Source: Psychrobacter sp. NZS113 (GTDB taxonomy: Bacteria > Pseudomonadota > Gammaproteobacteria > Pseudomonadales > Moraxellaceae). Taken from it: 64,000 bases of DNA. The position numbers and the translations under genes are program-made. Below the pieces are notes generated by a model, which did not search any database, was not told the DNA's origin, and saw nothing but the letters and a program-made list of their open reading frames with translations. The stretch is taken from assembly GCF_015864825.1 (NCBI RefSeq), contig NZ_JADYWL010000003.1, positions 310,001-374,000 of the forward strand, given 5' to 3'. The first letter of the stretch is position 1. Each line of letters opens with the position of its first letter. This document shows positions 18,915-28,923 of this stretch, in pieces.

Positions 18915-20246
18915 TTAAGTCGATGGAAAAAATACTAAGATAAGGTGCAGCCAACCAGCCAAAAATCCCGTCAAACCACCCAATACAATTAGCGTCATCT
19001 CGTCTTCACGAAAAGCAGGACGTAATAGATTTTGAAACTCATTTGGTGTCAGTGCACGGATACGGTCACGAAACAGTCCAAATATCTTACTGGCTCGGCT
19101 CTCATTCAGTTCAGGATCGCGCAACGGCACCATCGTTGCGACAATGGACTTATCAATAATCGTGTTTTTCAGTTGACCATACTCACGGCGACCTAATCCT
19201 ACGCGCAACGTCGTACTAATTACTGGTGACTCTAATACTTTATATAAATGTGACTTCATCAGCTCACGCGTTTGCACAGCACGGTCGCCATACATCATCT
19301 CATTCATGATATTTTCAAGCGTCACCAAATCCTTTACCACAATCTCAGCAAAAACCTCAGAGACTTCCTCCTGACGTTTCATAAAGCCACCTTGTAGACG
19401 GTATCGATCAATACGCGGTATCTGTGGTTTTATAAATGGGAAATGGCTCTGTACAGTAAAAAACTTAACATAGGGAATATAGTGTGGCTCGACCGGATTG
19501 AACACCATCCAAATAGCAATCCAATTGGTGAGAAAGCCCCAAATCGCTGCAAAAAACGGTACTGTCCAATGTTGCGGCACTACCAAAAATATGAACATTT
19601 GGATAAGACCGAAAATCAAACCAATCAAGGCACTGATATGCCAAATAAAATCGATCTCTTTTTGACCTACCTTTAAAAACATATTGACCATCAACCGACG
19701 ATCATTCTCCATCGTGTTGACGATCATCTTACGCATATCAACCAAATCTTCGACATTATGGGTCAAGTCTGTCACCAACGACTGCATAATATTGGGCAGC
19801 TCTTGGTGTGCTTGGGCATAGACGCGACGTTTTAACGCATAAGGCAGATTACCCCACAGCGCAGGCGAATGATCCAGCATAATTTCATCAATCAATGCCT
19901 CAAGGTTTTTATCAACCGTATCGGTGATAAATACTGCCATCTGCTCAGGTTCCATCGCCTGAAAAAACTCATCAAGCGAGCCCAGCTTTGACAGTGTCTG
20001 ATCAACGATGACACCAGATATCTTGCCAGCTTTGCGCGGTACGATACCTTGCCAGCCAATACCTGGCAACCCAAAAAATGGAAAGTTAGGAATACGAATA
20101 CCCCAAAACTTAACCGGATAAAATAGCATTTTGAGCGCCATCCACACATGTATCCAGGTAACGAATGCGGTTACCGGTGGAATGGTTAGCATGGCAAAGA
20201 ACTCTGGGTGCTCAGCTATCGCCTGCCACAATGAAGTTGTGTCCAT
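18915..20246 (-). CDS. DUF445 family membrane protein
   Basis: Membrane protein of 443 aa that I place in the DUF445 family; no member has a firm function known to me. Hydrophobic segments are visible near residues 15-40, then a pair near 200-245 (FIWHISALIGLIFGLIQMFIFLV and a second after it), and a last one at the extreme C-terminus (GGLTGFLAGWLHLILVFF). The regions between are long, amphipathic and probably helical. It is transcribed towards ccmF but is separated by 233 nt. The ribosome binding site is not clear. It is divergent from mrdA across 479 nt. Confidence 0.75.
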   Translation of the reverse strand: MDTTSLWQAIAEHPEFFAMLTIPPVTAFVTWIHVWMALKMLFYPVKFWGIRIPNFPFFGLPGIGWQGIVPRKAGKISGVIVDQTLSKLGSLDEFFQAMEPEQMAVFITDTVDKNLEALIDEIMLDHSPALWGNLPYALKRRVYAQAHQELPNIMQSLVTDLTHNVEDLVDMRKMIVNTMENDRRLMVNMFLKVGQKEIDFIWHISALIGLIFGLIQMFIFLVVPQHWTVPFFAAIWGFLTNWIAIWMVFNPVEPHYIPYVKFFTVQSHFPFIKPQIPRIDRYRLQGGFMKRQEEVSEVFAEIVVKDLVTLENIMNEMMYGDRAVQTRELMKSHLYKVLESPVISTTLRVGLGRREYGQLKNTIIDKSIVATMVPLRDPELNESRASKIFGLFRDRIRALTPNEFQNLLRPAFREDEMTLIVLGGLTGFLAGWLHLILVFFPST

Positions 20247-20725
20247 GACTTATCTTGTCCCTGACAGGTTGATTGTCGTTGCTAATAACATACCGTTAGC
20301 ACATTAGAACGCTGCACAAACACACGCTCTACCCATAATAATAACTATCAAATAAACCGCCTGATTTTAGCATACTTGCTATCCATTAGCACACGTAGAC
20401 CCTAGCCAAGTTGTGACTAGACATGACACGTTTTATCGTTCACTTCAGACGAAAAACACAGAAGTATAAGCTATCATTGATATGGCAATAATAAAGACAA
20501 AACAAACAGCGAAGTACTGCGTCATCTCATTTGTTCTGTTATAATTTGTGATTAAGTGACAACGAATATCTATAGACAGACTATGTGTGTCATCGTTTCA
20601 AATCATATCGCTTATGTGTTTGAAATCCTTTGTATTATCCTTTTTGCTCACCGCACTTTGGTTAACGACCCCGCCTATCTATTTCTCTTTAATTGACTTA
20701 CTGACCGTTTGGGCTCTGACTTTAT
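20247..20725. other. Divergent intergenic region, DUF445 gene / mrdA
   Basis: A 479 nt stretch with no gene I can support. A TATAAT hexamer at 20540-20545 could be the -10 box of mrdA, but no good -35 box lies at the right distance. No hairpin with a T-run is seen. Confidence 0.4.
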
Positions 20726-22699
20726 ATGAATAAACCGATAACTCCCAACACTGATCAGGTCAATCGAATTTTTACCAGTCGTATTATTGTCTTTGGATTT
20801 TTAATATTCATTGGCTTGGGCGGATTGATAATGCGTTATGGATACCTACAAGTCTACGCCCACGACAAGTACACAACGCAAGCTGATAATAATCGAATCA
20901 AGCTGATATCTGCACCGCCTAGCCGCGGTTATATTTACGATCGTAACGGGGTCATATTGGCAGACAATCAACCAGTATTTACGGCGATGTTAAGTCCTAA
21001 CGAAGTCGAAAACCCAGAACGTACATTACAGCTACTCGCGCCTATTTTTGATCTAACAGAAAAAGACATCACTGATATCTTGGCGCGCCTGAGCAAAAAT
21101 AAGAATGACCCTGTCACGATCAAAATCGACGTGACTGACGCACAATTGGCACAATTTAGTGAGCGTAAGCCATTTTTTCGTGGTGTCAGCATTCAGAGTA
21201 AGCTAACGCGCTCTTACCCTTATGACGAGCTATTCGCACACGTCATTGGCTATGTCGGTCGTATCAATGACAAAGAAAGCAAACGTATTGATAAAGAGCG
21301 CTACGCTGGTACTGACCTCATCGGCAAGATTGGCATCGAAAATTACTATGAAGATATTTTACTCGGACAGCCGGGCTATCAATCAGTCGAAACGGATGCC
21401 CTTGGCAATATTGTCCGTCAGTTAGATACCAAGCCGCCTATAGCAGGTAACGACATTACGTTGAGCTTGGACTATGGCCTACAAACGATCGCCCAACAGC
21501 AGCTGGATGGTCGTCGTGGCGCGATTGTCGCAATCGATCCAAAAAATGGCGATGTATTGGCTTTTGTCAGTAACCCAAGCTATGACCCCAACCCTTTTAT
21601 CTCAGGTATCTCCTTCAGAGACTATGGTGATTTGCGCGACGACCTTGATCAGCCATTATACAATCGTGCCTTACAAGGTATGTATCCACCCGGCTCTACC
21701 ATTAAACCTTTTGAAGGCTTGGGCGGTATTCATTATGGTCTGCGCAACTGGAACACCACTATTTATGACCCCGGTTACTTTAGCTTACCAGGTGACTCAC
21801 ATCGTTTTCGTGATTGGAAACGAGGCGGTCATGGCACGGTAGATCTTAAAAAATCAATCATGATGTCTGTGGATACTTATTACTACAAACTGGCCTACGA
21901 GATGGGCATACAGCGCTTACATGATTGGATGATACGTTTTGGTTTTGGTGAGCAAACGGGTATCGATTTACCCAATGAAAAGCCAGGTATCATGCCATCG
22001 CCAAAATGGAAAAAAGACACTTATGACAGACGCTGGTTACCCGGTGAAACTATTTCAGTCAGTATCGGTCAAGGGTATTTTCTAGCCACCCCTCTACAAG
22101 TAGCCAATGCCACAGCCATGACGGCCAATAAGGGCTATCATATTACGCCGCACTTACTAAAAAATAGTGAAGGTGAAGCCCCCGTTAATGTCATCACGAA
22201 ACCTGATGGCAAAATTGAATACAATGGCCAGCCTTCTGATTGGCTTCGTATGCACGATGCAATGGAAAATACTGTAAAAAACGGTACGGCCCATGGTATT
22301 TATACCCCGCGTTACCGTATCGCAGGCAAAACTGGTACCGCGCAGGTAAAGTCCATTGCACAAGGCAAACGTTACGACAAGTCCGCCATAGACAAACGCT
22401 ACTGGGATCATGCTTGGTTTAACGGCTTTGCACCAGTAGAAGACCCTCAAATTGCCCTTGCTGTATTGGTCGAAAACGGTGGTGGTGGTAGTACCGTCGC
22501 TGCACCTATCGGTCGTGCCCTATTTGATTATTGGGTCTTACAACGCAAAAGCAATCCTATACTGCCGCCTACAGCTGATGAGTTAAAAGCCATCAAACGT
22601 CAAAAGGCATTTGATAAAGCGCTGCGCGATGCCCTGCGTGATAAAGAAGAGCAGGCTCTAAAAGAGCAAACTGAAACTGAAGTAGCAACGCCTGAATAA
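20726..22699 (+). CDS. mrdA: Penicillin-binding protein 2 (elongasome transpeptidase)
   Basis: Class B PBP that cross-links peptidoglycan during cell elongation, working with RodA. One N-terminal membrane segment (residues about 18-38) is followed by a pedestal domain and then the transpeptidase domain. The active-site motifs are PPGSTIKP (Ser324, Lys327), SVD (381-383) and KTGTA (534-538). The length of 657 aa matches E. coli PBP2 (633 aa). The C-terminal tail is Lys/Glu-rich. rodA does not follow; rsmD starts 24 nt downstream and may share the transcript. The ribosome binding site is weak. Confidence 0.95.
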   Translation: MNKPITPNTDQVNRIFTSRIIVFGFLIFIGLGGLIMRYGYLQVYAHDKYTTQADNNRIKLISAPPSRGYIYDRNGVILADNQPVFTAMLSPNEVENPERTLQLLAPIFDLTEKDITDILARLSKNKNDPVTIKIDVTDAQLAQFSERKPFFRGVSIQSKLTRSYPYDELFAHVIGYVGRINDKESKRIDKERYAGTDLIGKIGIENYYEDILLGQPGYQSVETDALGNIVRQLDTKPPIAGNDITLSLDYGLQTIAQQQLDGRRGAIVAIDPKNGDVLAFVSNPSYDPNPFISGISFRDYGDLRDDLDQPLYNRALQGMYPPGSTIKPFEGLGGIHYGLRNWNTTIYDPGYFSLPGDSHRFRDWKRGGHGTVDLKKSIMMSVDTYYYKLAYEMGIQRLHDWMIRFGFGEQTGIDLPNEKPGIMPSPKWKKDTYDRRWLPGETISVSIGQGYFLATPLQVANATAMTANKGYHITPHLLKNSEGEAPVNVITKPDGKIEYNGQPSDWLRMHDAMENTVKNGTAHGIYTPRYRIAGKTGTAQVKSIAQGKRYDKSAIDKRYWDHAWFNGFAPVEDPQIALAVLVENGGGGSTVAAPIGRALFDYWVLQRKSNPILPPTADELKAIKRQKAFDKALRDALRDKEEQALKEQTETEVATPE

Positions 22700-22723
22700 A
22701 AAGAGGATCAGCGAGAAAACAGA

Positions 22724-23413
22724 ATGAAAAAGTCTATGAGTAACCGCGATACTAAAAAAAACCACAAAGCAAAAAAGGCATCTATTGGTGGCGATGTGCG
22801 TATCATTGGTGGTCAATTTAAACGCCGCACTGTAAGCTTTATCGATGCAGAGGGTTTACGTCCAACGCCTGATCGCCTACGCGAGACATTGTTTAATTGG
22901 CTACTGGCTGATATTCATGGCGCTTATGTGCTTGATAGCTGTGCAGGTAGTGGTGTGTTAGGCTTCGAAGCTTTATCTCGTGGCGCTGCACATTGCACTT
23001 TCATTGAAATGAATGCTGCGCAAAGCAACATGCTATGCCAAAGTTCTTTACAACTGCGCATTGATGCTGACAGCCATCAAATCATCACTGGCATAGCAGA
23101 GAAAGTCTTAACACAGCAGCAAGTGGTCCCGCAAACTTTTGATATTGTGTTCATTGACCCGCCTTATGCTCAAGATCTGTGGCAACCGATTTTGACCGCG
23201 CTAATTACTCAATCGTTAATTAATACTGACACGCTGATTTATTTGGAAGCTGACAAAGATTTAGAGAGCCAACTGCAGCAATTGGCAAATACTTTGAATG
23301 ACAATTTAACCGCTCAAGCGCAGACAACCCCAGAGGTCGTGGCGTTTGAATGCTTGAAACAAACCAAAGTCGGACAAGTTGTCGCTGGACTTTATCGGCT
23401 ATCATCGTCATAA
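22724..23413 (+). CDS. rsmD: 16S rRNA (guanine(966)-N(2))-methyltransferase
   Basis: SAM-dependent Rossmann-fold methyltransferase that modifies G966 of 16S rRNA. Typical RsmD features: the RIIGGQFKRR start, LRPTPDRLRETLFNWL, the SAM-binding DSCAGSGVLGFEALSRGA, and the catalytic DPPY motif in FIDPPYAQDLW. The first 25 residues are lysine- and asparagine-rich and not conserved in the family; the start could lie a few codons downstream. Length 229 aa. It follows mrdA closely. Confidence 0.93.
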   Translation: MKKSMSNRDTKKNHKAKKASIGGDVRIIGGQFKRRTVSFIDAEGLRPTPDRLRETLFNWLLADIHGAYVLDSCAGSGVLGFEALSRGAAHCTFIEMNAAQSNMLCQSSLQLRIDADSHQIITGIAEKVLTQQQVVPQTFDIVFIDPPYAQDLWQPILTALITQSLINTDTLIYLEADKDLESQLQQLANTLNDNLTAQAQTTPEVVAFECLKQTKVGQVVAGLYRLSSS

Positions 23414-23567
23414 TTGCACGGTGATTACCAAACATAACATTTACGGTTATGTAATTTGTCTTGTTTGAGAAATCATTTAATACCCACTAAAAATGTCTAA
23501 AACCGCTTAAAACTGGCCAAACGCTGCAGTTAAATGTATATAAGGCAAAAATAAACCCTAATGCAGC

Positions 23568-23596
23568 TTGCAAGCGTAGGCTCTACTGCTTATAAT
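23568..23596 (+). promoter_or_regulatory. Sigma-70 promoter of rplM-rpsI
   Basis: A -35 box TTGCAA (23568-23573), a 17 bp spacer and a perfect -10 box TATAAT (23591-23596). It lies 70 nt upstream of the rplM start codon, so it predicts a leader of about 65 nt. Confidence 0.75.
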
Positions 23597-23610
23597 GTGC
23601 AGTCTGTTTT

Positions 23611-23641
23611 TTGAGAGCCCCGTTCCCAGCTAAACTCTCAA
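23611..23641 (+). promoter_or_regulatory. Hairpin in the rplM leader
   Basis: TTGAGAG (23611-23617) can pair with CTCTCAA (23635-23641) in the predicted rplM 5' leader. L13 leaders in other bacteria are folded and repress their own operon; whether this hairpin does so is inference. Confidence 0.35.
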
Positions 23642-23666
23642 CGAATTCTAATTTTAAGGTTTTATC

Positions 23667-24095
23667 ATGAAAACACTTAGTGCAAAACCAGCTGAAGTGA
23701 CCCATGACTGGTATGTCGTAGATGCTGACGGCAAAACCCTTGGTCGCTTAGCCACTCAAATTGCTACTCGCTTACGTGGCAAGCATAAGCCTTCTTTTAC
23801 ACCGCACGTTGATACTGGTGACTTTATTGTTGTCATCAATGCTGACAAAATCACGGTAACGGGTAAAAAAGCACAAGATAAAAAATACTATCGTCACAGT
23901 GGCTACCCAGGTGGTATCAAAGAAACTAACTTCAGTAAATTGCTTGCACATAAGCCTGAAGATGTTCTACACAAAGCAGTTAAGGGTATGCTTCCAAAAG
24001 GCCCTCTTGGCTATGCGATGATCAAGAAGCTGAAACTATATGCGGGTACTGAACATCCACATGAAGCACAGCAACCTAAAGCACTAGACATCTAA
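23667..24095 (+). CDS. rplM: 50S ribosomal protein L13
   Basis: Large-subunit protein that binds 23S rRNA early in assembly. The sequence is full length (142 aa) with the family motifs [42 protein letters not shown] and [23 protein letters not shown]. It forms an operon with rpsI, which starts 10 nt downstream, the usual bacterial arrangement. The C-terminus lacks any extension. Confidence 0.98.
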   Translation: MKTLSAKPAEVTHDWYVVDADGKTLGRLATQIATRLRGKHKPSFTPHVDTGDFIVVINADKITVTGKKAQDKKYYRHSGYPGGIKETNFSKLLAHKPEDVLHKAVKGMLPKGPLGYAMIKKLKLYAGTEHPHEAQQPKALDI

Positions 24096-24105
24096 GGATA
24101 CACTT

Positions 24106-24492
24106 ATGGAACGCAATTACGGAACTGGTCGTCGTAAGACTTCTACTGCTCGTGTCTTTTTATCAAAAGGTACTGGTAGCATTGTCGTTAACGGCAAGCC
24201 ACTTGACGAATACTTCAGCCGTGAAACTTCACGCATGGTAGTACGTCAACCATTAGAGCTACTAGACTCTGCTAACGCATATGACTTATATGTAACTGTT
24301 GCAGGCGGTGGTATTAGTGGTCAAGCTGGCGCAATCCGCCACGGCATCACTCGTGCGCTAATCGAAGCTGACGAAGCTTTGAAACCTGCTTTAAAAGCAG
24401 CTGGCTTTGTTACTCGTGACTCACGTCAAGTTGAACGTAAGAAATTGGGTCTACGTAAAGCACGTAAACGTCCACAATTCTCAAAACGTTAA
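24106..24492 (+). CDS. rpsI: 30S ribosomal protein S9
   Basis: Small-subunit protein whose basic C-terminal tail reaches the P-site tRNA. It has the [15 protein letters not shown] start and the conserved end [10 protein letters not shown]. Length 128 aa, as expected. It is translated right after rplM and followed by a strong terminator. Confidence 0.98.
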   Translation: MERNYGTGRRKTSTARVFLSKGTGSIVVNGKPLDEYFSRETSRMVVRQPLELLDSANAYDLYVTVAGGGISGQAGAIRHGITRALIEADEALKPALKAAGFVTRDSRQVERKKLGLRKARKRPQFSKR

Positions 24493-24576
24493 TCAAAGCT
24501 ATCTCTTATTTTTTTGCGACTGTTGTCTTTATCTCAGAGCAACAGTATTCGCATTAAATGAAAGAGTAGATTTGCA

Positions 24577-24614
24577 AAACCTTACAAGCTGTTCGCAGCT
24601 TGTAAGGTTTTTTT
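24577..24614 (+). terminator. Terminator of rplM-rpsI with UUCG tetraloop
   Basis: A perfect 16 bp stem (AAAACCTTACAAGCTG and its complement) closed by a TTCG tetraloop and followed by a T-run. The following bases up to 24814 show nothing more than the upstream region of the next gene. Confidence 0.95.
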
Positions 24615-24814
24615 ATGGCTATTTATTAGATAGAACTTTATCTTATATATTTTATAGATACGCCAATCTATAGCACTTTTATAGAGTTACTTTACCAAAG
24701 AGCAACTTGTAAACCCGTTGCCACTACCCCATTATCATAATAACTTTTCATCAATAGCGACAATGCTATAAGATGCTATAACCCGATGCCATAAAAGTGC
24801 TGCAAAAGGATATT

Positions 24815-25906
24815 ATGAAAGCGCCCGAACAATACGACCCCAGTAAGCAACCTTCAAAAGACAGCATGCCTTCACCGAGCATACAGCCGTCGGCTAAGTC
24901 ACCAGCACTACCTGCTGGTACGCCAACGATTACGCAAACCCATAAGCGTACAGCGCAAGCCGATAAGAAACCCTTTCAATGGCAGTTTTTATCGCCTAAA
25001 TATTGGGGTATCTGGTTATTGCTCGCTTTGGTGTTGCCACTGATTTACTTACCATTGCGCTATCAGTTTTGGCTAGGTCGTAAACTGGGTGTTTTGCTTT
25101 ATAAAATAGCAGGCTCACGCAGGCGGGATACATTGATTAACCTCAAGCTGGCCTTTCCAGAAAAGCCAGAAGTTGAACGTGAACTGATGGCCAAGCAAGT
25201 TTTTGTCAATCAGGGTATCGGAGTGTTTGAAACCTTGTGCGCTTGGTTTCGTCCCAACGTCTTTACTCGTACGGTTTCTATTTCTGGACTCCAACATCTC
25301 ATTAATGCCCAAAATGAGGGCCGTCCGGTTATCTTGCTTGGTGCCCACTACACTATGCTTGATTTGGGTGGCTTATTTTGTGCCCAGTTTTTTGCCTTAG
25401 ACTGTATGTATCGTACGCAAAACAATCCTTTATTAGATTGGTTCATTTATAACGGTCGTACCAATATATTTGGTAAGCAAATCTCCAGTCGAGATATGCG
25501 GAGTTTGGTCAGCTCTATCAAAGAAAAACACGTTATCTGGTACTCTCCTGATCAAGACTATGGTCTTAAACAAGGCGTTATGGCGCCATTTTTCGGTGTA
25601 CCAGCAGCCACTATTACTGCCTCACGACGTATGGCTAAATTGGGCGATAAGACCTATCCGCCAGTGTTCATGGCACTACATACCTATCGTCAAACGCCGG
25701 ACAATTTACCCAGTGGTAAACGCCCGCATTATCATCTGACGATTACGCCTGAGATAAATAACTATCCAAGTAATGATGAGGTCGCTGATGCCACTCAGAT
25801 CAATGAAGTCTTAGAAGGACTCATTCGTATCGATCCCACCCAGTGGATGTGGTTTCATCGGCGCTTCAAACACGGTCCGACAGGTCGCACGGATATCTAT
25901 AAGTAG
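24815..25906 (+). CDS. LpxL/HtrB-type lipid A acyltransferase
   Basis: Inner-membrane acyltransferase of the LpxL/LpxM family, expected to add a secondary acyl chain to the lipid A precursor. One membrane segment (IWLLLALVLPLIYLPL) follows a P/S/K/Q-rich N-terminus of about 55 residues that is not typical of the family. The catalytic HxxxxD motif is HYTMLD; VIWYSPDQDYG and FFGVPAAT are further family motifs. The ATG at 24815 has AAAGGA 5 nt upstream. Length 363 aa. Whether it is LpxL (lauroyl) or LpxM (myristoyl) cannot be told from the sequence alone. Confidence 0.88.
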   Translation: MKAPEQYDPSKQPSKDSMPSPSIQPSAKSPALPAGTPTITQTHKRTAQADKKPFQWQFLSPKYWGIWLLLALVLPLIYLPLRYQFWLGRKLGVLLYKIAGSRRRDTLINLKLAFPEKPEVERELMAKQVFVNQGIGVFETLCAWFRPNVFTRTVSISGLQHLINAQNEGRPVILLGAHYTMLDLGGLFCAQFFALDCMYRTQNNPLLDWFIYNGRTNIFGKQISSRDMRSLVSSIKEKHVIWYSPDQDYGLKQGVMAPFFGVPAATITASRRMAKLGDKTYPPVFMALHTYRQTPDNLPSGKRPHYHLTITPEINNYPSNDEVADATQINEVLEGLIRIDPTQWMWFHRRFKHGPTGRTDIYK

Positions 25907-26030
25907 CCGTTATTCCAAAGAAAAATAGTCGAAAAGTTTGTTATACTTTGTGGCCAATATTTTCAATATGATCGACTCATAAATAACAACGCATTTATAA
26001 TAATTTGATGAACAAAATAACGGATTTCCT

Positions 26031-27116
26031 ATGACTAGTAATAGTACATCTAACAATCAAACCTCTACTGAGGCAGCAGCTGCAAAGCGTGTTTTGACTG
26101 GTATTAAGCCGACTGGCACTCTACATTTGGGTAATTATGTTGGTGCGATTCGTCCAGCCATCCAAGCTATTCAAAACAGTGACGATGAAGCATTTTTCTT
26201 TTTGGCAGATTATCACGGCATTATTGGCTGTTACGATCCCGCTATCATTCATGAGTCAACCAAAGCGATTGCCGCGACTTGGATTGCCTGTGGTCTAGAC
26301 CCAGAGCGTGTGACCTTCTATCGCCAGTCAGACGTGCCTGAAATTCCAGAGCTAGCATGGGTATTGAACTGCTCATGTGCCAAAGGTTTGATGAACCGTG
26401 CTCACGCTTATAAAGCGGCGGTCGATATCAATATGGACAAAGAAGACGTCGATCCTGATCAAGGTATCAACATGGGGCTATTCGGCTATCCTGTGCTCAT
26501 GGCAGCTGATATATTGATGTTCAATGCTACTCATGTGCCTGTTGGCCGCGACCAAATACAGCATATCGAAATGGCGCGTGATATTGCTGGTACTTTTAAT
26601 CATCGTTACAAAACCTTATTCACGCTACCATCAGCTGTCGTTGATGACAATATCCCGTTATTGACTGGACTTGATGGCCGTAAAATGAGTAAGAGCTATG
26701 GCAATACCATTCCTCTATTTGGTGACTCTAATCCGCAAGTCAGCGCCGAAAAACAGATGCATAAAGCCATCATGAAAATCGTCACCAACTCGCAGCTGCC
26801 TGAAGAGCCAAAAGATCCTGATGACTCTGCTATTTTTGAGATTTATAAAGCTTTTGCGACGCCTGAAGAAATTGCTGACATGCGTGAGAAGTTTGCAGCT
26901 GGTATTGGTTGGGGCGATGCAAAAAAAGCCTTGTTTGAAAAAATAAACGATGAAATCGCACCATTCCGTGAGCGTTATCAAGAACTGATGGCCAATCCGA
27001 AAGAGCTTGAAGAAATCTTACAAATGGGCGCAGAAAAAGCACGTCGTCATAGCCGTAAGCAACTAGACAAGACTCGCCGTGCCATTGGTATTCGTCCACT
27101 TGCCAAGCTTAAGTAA
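26031..27116 (+). CDS. trpS: Tryptophanyl-tRNA synthetase
   Basis: Class I synthetase that charges tRNA-Trp. The HIGH-like motif is [14 protein letters not shown] and the KMSKS motif appears as [10 protein letters not shown]. The FFLADYHGI and [11 protein letters not shown] stretches bind tryptophan and the adenylate. Length 361 aa, with a short Ser/Thr/Asn-rich N-terminal extension. The ribosome binding site is weak. scpA follows within a few bases, so trpS and scpA probably share a transcript. Confidence 0.97.
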   Translation: MTSNSTSNNQTSTEAAAAKRVLTGIKPTGTLHLGNYVGAIRPAIQAIQNSDDEAFFFLADYHGIIGCYDPAIIHESTKAIAATWIACGLDPERVTFYRQSDVPEIPELAWVLNCSCAKGLMNRAHAYKAAVDINMDKEDVDPDQGINMGLFGYPVLMAADILMFNATHVPVGRDQIQHIEMARDIAGTFNHRYKTLFTLPSAVVDDNIPLLTGLDGRKMSKSYGNTIPLFGDSNPQVSAEKQMHKAIMKIVTNSQLPEEPKDPDDSAIFEIYKAFATPEEIADMREKFAAGIGWGDAKKALFEKINDEIAPFRERYQELMANPKELEEILQMGAEKARRHSRKQLDKTRRAIGIRPLAKLK

Positions 27117-27120
27117 TACA

Positions 27121-27984
27121 TTGAATACAGACCACGTACCAGAAATGATACCGGTATCTGCTGGCAATGCTCATGATATGTCGTTGCGTATTTATCAGAC
27201 GCCAGTACAACATTTGCCAGAAGATTTATACGTGCCACCACAAGCCTTTGCCATTTGGCTAGAGCAGTTTGCTGGACCATTGGATTTTCTGTTGTATTTG
27301 GTCAAAAAGAACAATGTTGACCTGACCCAAATGCCAATACTGCCCATCACTGAGCAGTATCTGGCATACATTGGTGAGTTGGATACTGAGCATTTTGAAT
27401 TGGCAGGTGATTATCTACTGATGGCATCGACGTTGATTGCCATCAAAACAGAGCTATTACTGCCCAAACCAGAAGCACCTACCGATGAGCGCGACCCAAA
27501 GGCAGAATTGATTGAACGCCTCGAAGCCTACGCTCAGATTAAGGTAGCCAGTCAATGCCTAGACAATTTGGTTCGTCTTGAGCGCGATGTATTTTTGGCC
27601 ATGGTGAGTATGCCCAGTCAAGAGATCATGAATACCGAGCTGCCAAACTACTCACCAAATTTATTGATTGATAGTTTGTTTAAGATGCAACTACAGCCCG
27701 ACTATCAGATGCACAATATTAAGGTCGATGCTGTACCGCTTGCTGATCGTATCGCGAGTATCAGTCGGCAGCTCAGTACCGACGGTGCACGCTCTTTTTA
27801 TGAGTTATTGGATAAAGCACAAGGCAAGATAGGTGTGGTGGTCAGTTTCGTCGCGGTATTAGAGCTAATAAAACGGCAGTTGGTCGGTGTCGTGGATATT
27901 GATTTAGCAAGCAACCCCACTGCTGATAGTGGTTCTGAAAACGACTCACACATTGGGCCATTGACCTTGCAGTGGTTGGCTTAG
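27121..27984 (+). CDS. scpA: Segregation and condensation protein A
   Basis: Kleisin subunit of the SMC-ScpAB condensin-like complex. The ScpA signature FAGPLDFLLYLVKKNNVDLTQMPILPITEQYL starts near residue 42; EYLLMAS-like (GDYLLMASTLIAIKTELLLP) and the C-terminal winged helix (VVVSFVAVLELIKRQLVGV) follow. The start is uncertain: I choose TTG 27121, 4 nt after the trpS stop, but ATG 27145 or 27178 are possible and no start has a strong ribosome binding site. Length 287 aa with this start. Confidence 0.88.
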   Translation: MNTDHVPEMIPVSAGNAHDMSLRIYQTPVQHLPEDLYVPPQAFAIWLEQFAGPLDFLLYLVKKNNVDLTQMPILPITEQYLAYIGELDTEHFELAGDYLLMASTLIAIKTELLLPKPEAPTDERDPKAELIERLEAYAQIKVASQCLDNLVRLERDVFLAMVSMPSQEIMNTELPNYSPNLLIDSLFKMQLQPDYQMHNIKVDAVPLADRIASISRQLSTDGARSFYELLDKAQGKIGVVVSFVAVLELIKRQLVGVVDIDLASNPTADSGSENDSHIGPLTLQWLA

Positions 27985-27987
27985 CAA

Positions 27988-28085
27988 TATATTCAATCCT
28001 CTATAAACTGGTTACGGTGTTAGTCTACTGCTTGTCGTACTTTCACTCGCTTTCCTTATATCTAGATGCTATTGAACCAACTATA
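27988..28085 (-). repeat. MITE-like intergenic repeat, copy 4
   Basis: On the minus strand this unit reads TATAGTTGGTTC... to GGATTGAATATA. It matches copy 1 (872-980) closely, including GTGAAAGTAC and the ACACCGT/AACCG block, with about 10 bp missing in the middle. It fills most of the scpA-scpB gap. Confidence 0.65.
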
Positions 28086-28137
28086 TTTAACCTGCCCTAT
28101 ATTAAAAATACAATACTTATAAAAGAGCATACTCTCG

Positions 28138-28785
28138 ATGGTAGATATTGACGACATAACACTAAATGACACAGTACCAAACGACATGGCACTAAACGAT
28201 AAGACACAACAATCGATATCAGCAGCCGAACGCTCATCACTACCTGATGATCAGCTACAAAGATTTGAAAGTATCAGCAAAGATGTCGAAGTGCTATTAC
28301 ATGCTTCAGAAACGCCTCTAACTGCCACTGTATTAAAGAAGCATCTGGCTTTGTCTACCAAAGAGCTAAAACAAGCGCTCGCATTATTACAAACACGATT
28401 GGATACAGGCGTGCTCAGCTTACACGAGACTGCTAGTGGCTATCGATTACAAATAGCAGATAACTATAGCACCCTCATTCAGACTGTTTTTCCGCAGCGT
28501 CAGGAGCGCCTCAGCCAAGCGTTATTAGAGACGCTAAGTGTCATTGCTTACAAACAACCCGTCACCCGTAGTGACATCGAGTATGTACGCGGTGTGACGC
28601 TATCGAGCAACATACTTAGACAGCTCTTTGATAAAGGTTGGGTCAAGGAAGACGGTTATAAAGAGACTTTAGGTCGTCCTGCATTGCTACATACCACACC
28701 GCAATTTTTAGATGCCTTTGGATTGAGTGATTTAGATGAATTACCACCGATGCCAGATATGGATGCTATCAAAGCAATGTCTTAG
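28138..28785 (+). CDS. scpB: Segregation and condensation protein B
   Basis: Winged-helix partner of ScpA in the SMC complex. The two winged-helix domains are visible: residues about 45-110 (VEVLLHASETPLTATVLKKHL...) and 118-190, with the family motif LETLSVIAYKQPVTRSDIEYVRGV and GRPALLHTTPQFLDAFGL. The first 40 residues are acidic and not conserved. Length 215 aa. It lies 153 nt after scpA, with a MITE-like repeat between them. Confidence 0.94.
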   Translation: MVDIDDITLNDTVPNDMALNDKTQQSISAAERSSLPDDQLQRFESISKDVEVLLHASETPLTATVLKKHLALSTKELKQALALLQTRLDTGVLSLHETASGYRLQIADNYSTLIQTVFPQRQERLSQALLETLSVIAYKQPVTRSDIEYVRGVTLSSNILRQLFDKGWVKEDGYKETLGRPALLHTTPQFLDAFGLSDLDELPPMPDMDAIKAMS

Positions 28786-28853
28786 ACCCTCAAACCTTTA
28801 AAGATATTCAAAGTACAATATTGGTATAACCTTATAGCCATACTCGCTGCCAC

Positions 28854-28891
28854 AAAAAAGGACAAATCATTTAAGATTTGTCCTTTTTTAT
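28854..28891. terminator. Bidirectional terminator between scpB and lolA
   Basis: Stem AAAAGGACAAATC / GATTTGTCCTTTT with a 6 nt loop, flanked by A-run and T-run. It sits between convergent genes. Confidence 0.9.
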
Positions 28892-28923
28892 TGAATCACT
28901 AACTATAGTTTCGTGATTGATTG

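Noticed and set aside
18735-18938. 67-codon plus-strand ORF upstream of ccmF
   Set aside because: It has a signal-like start but no recognisable family, it runs into the 3' end of the DUF445 gene, and the ribosome binding site is weak.
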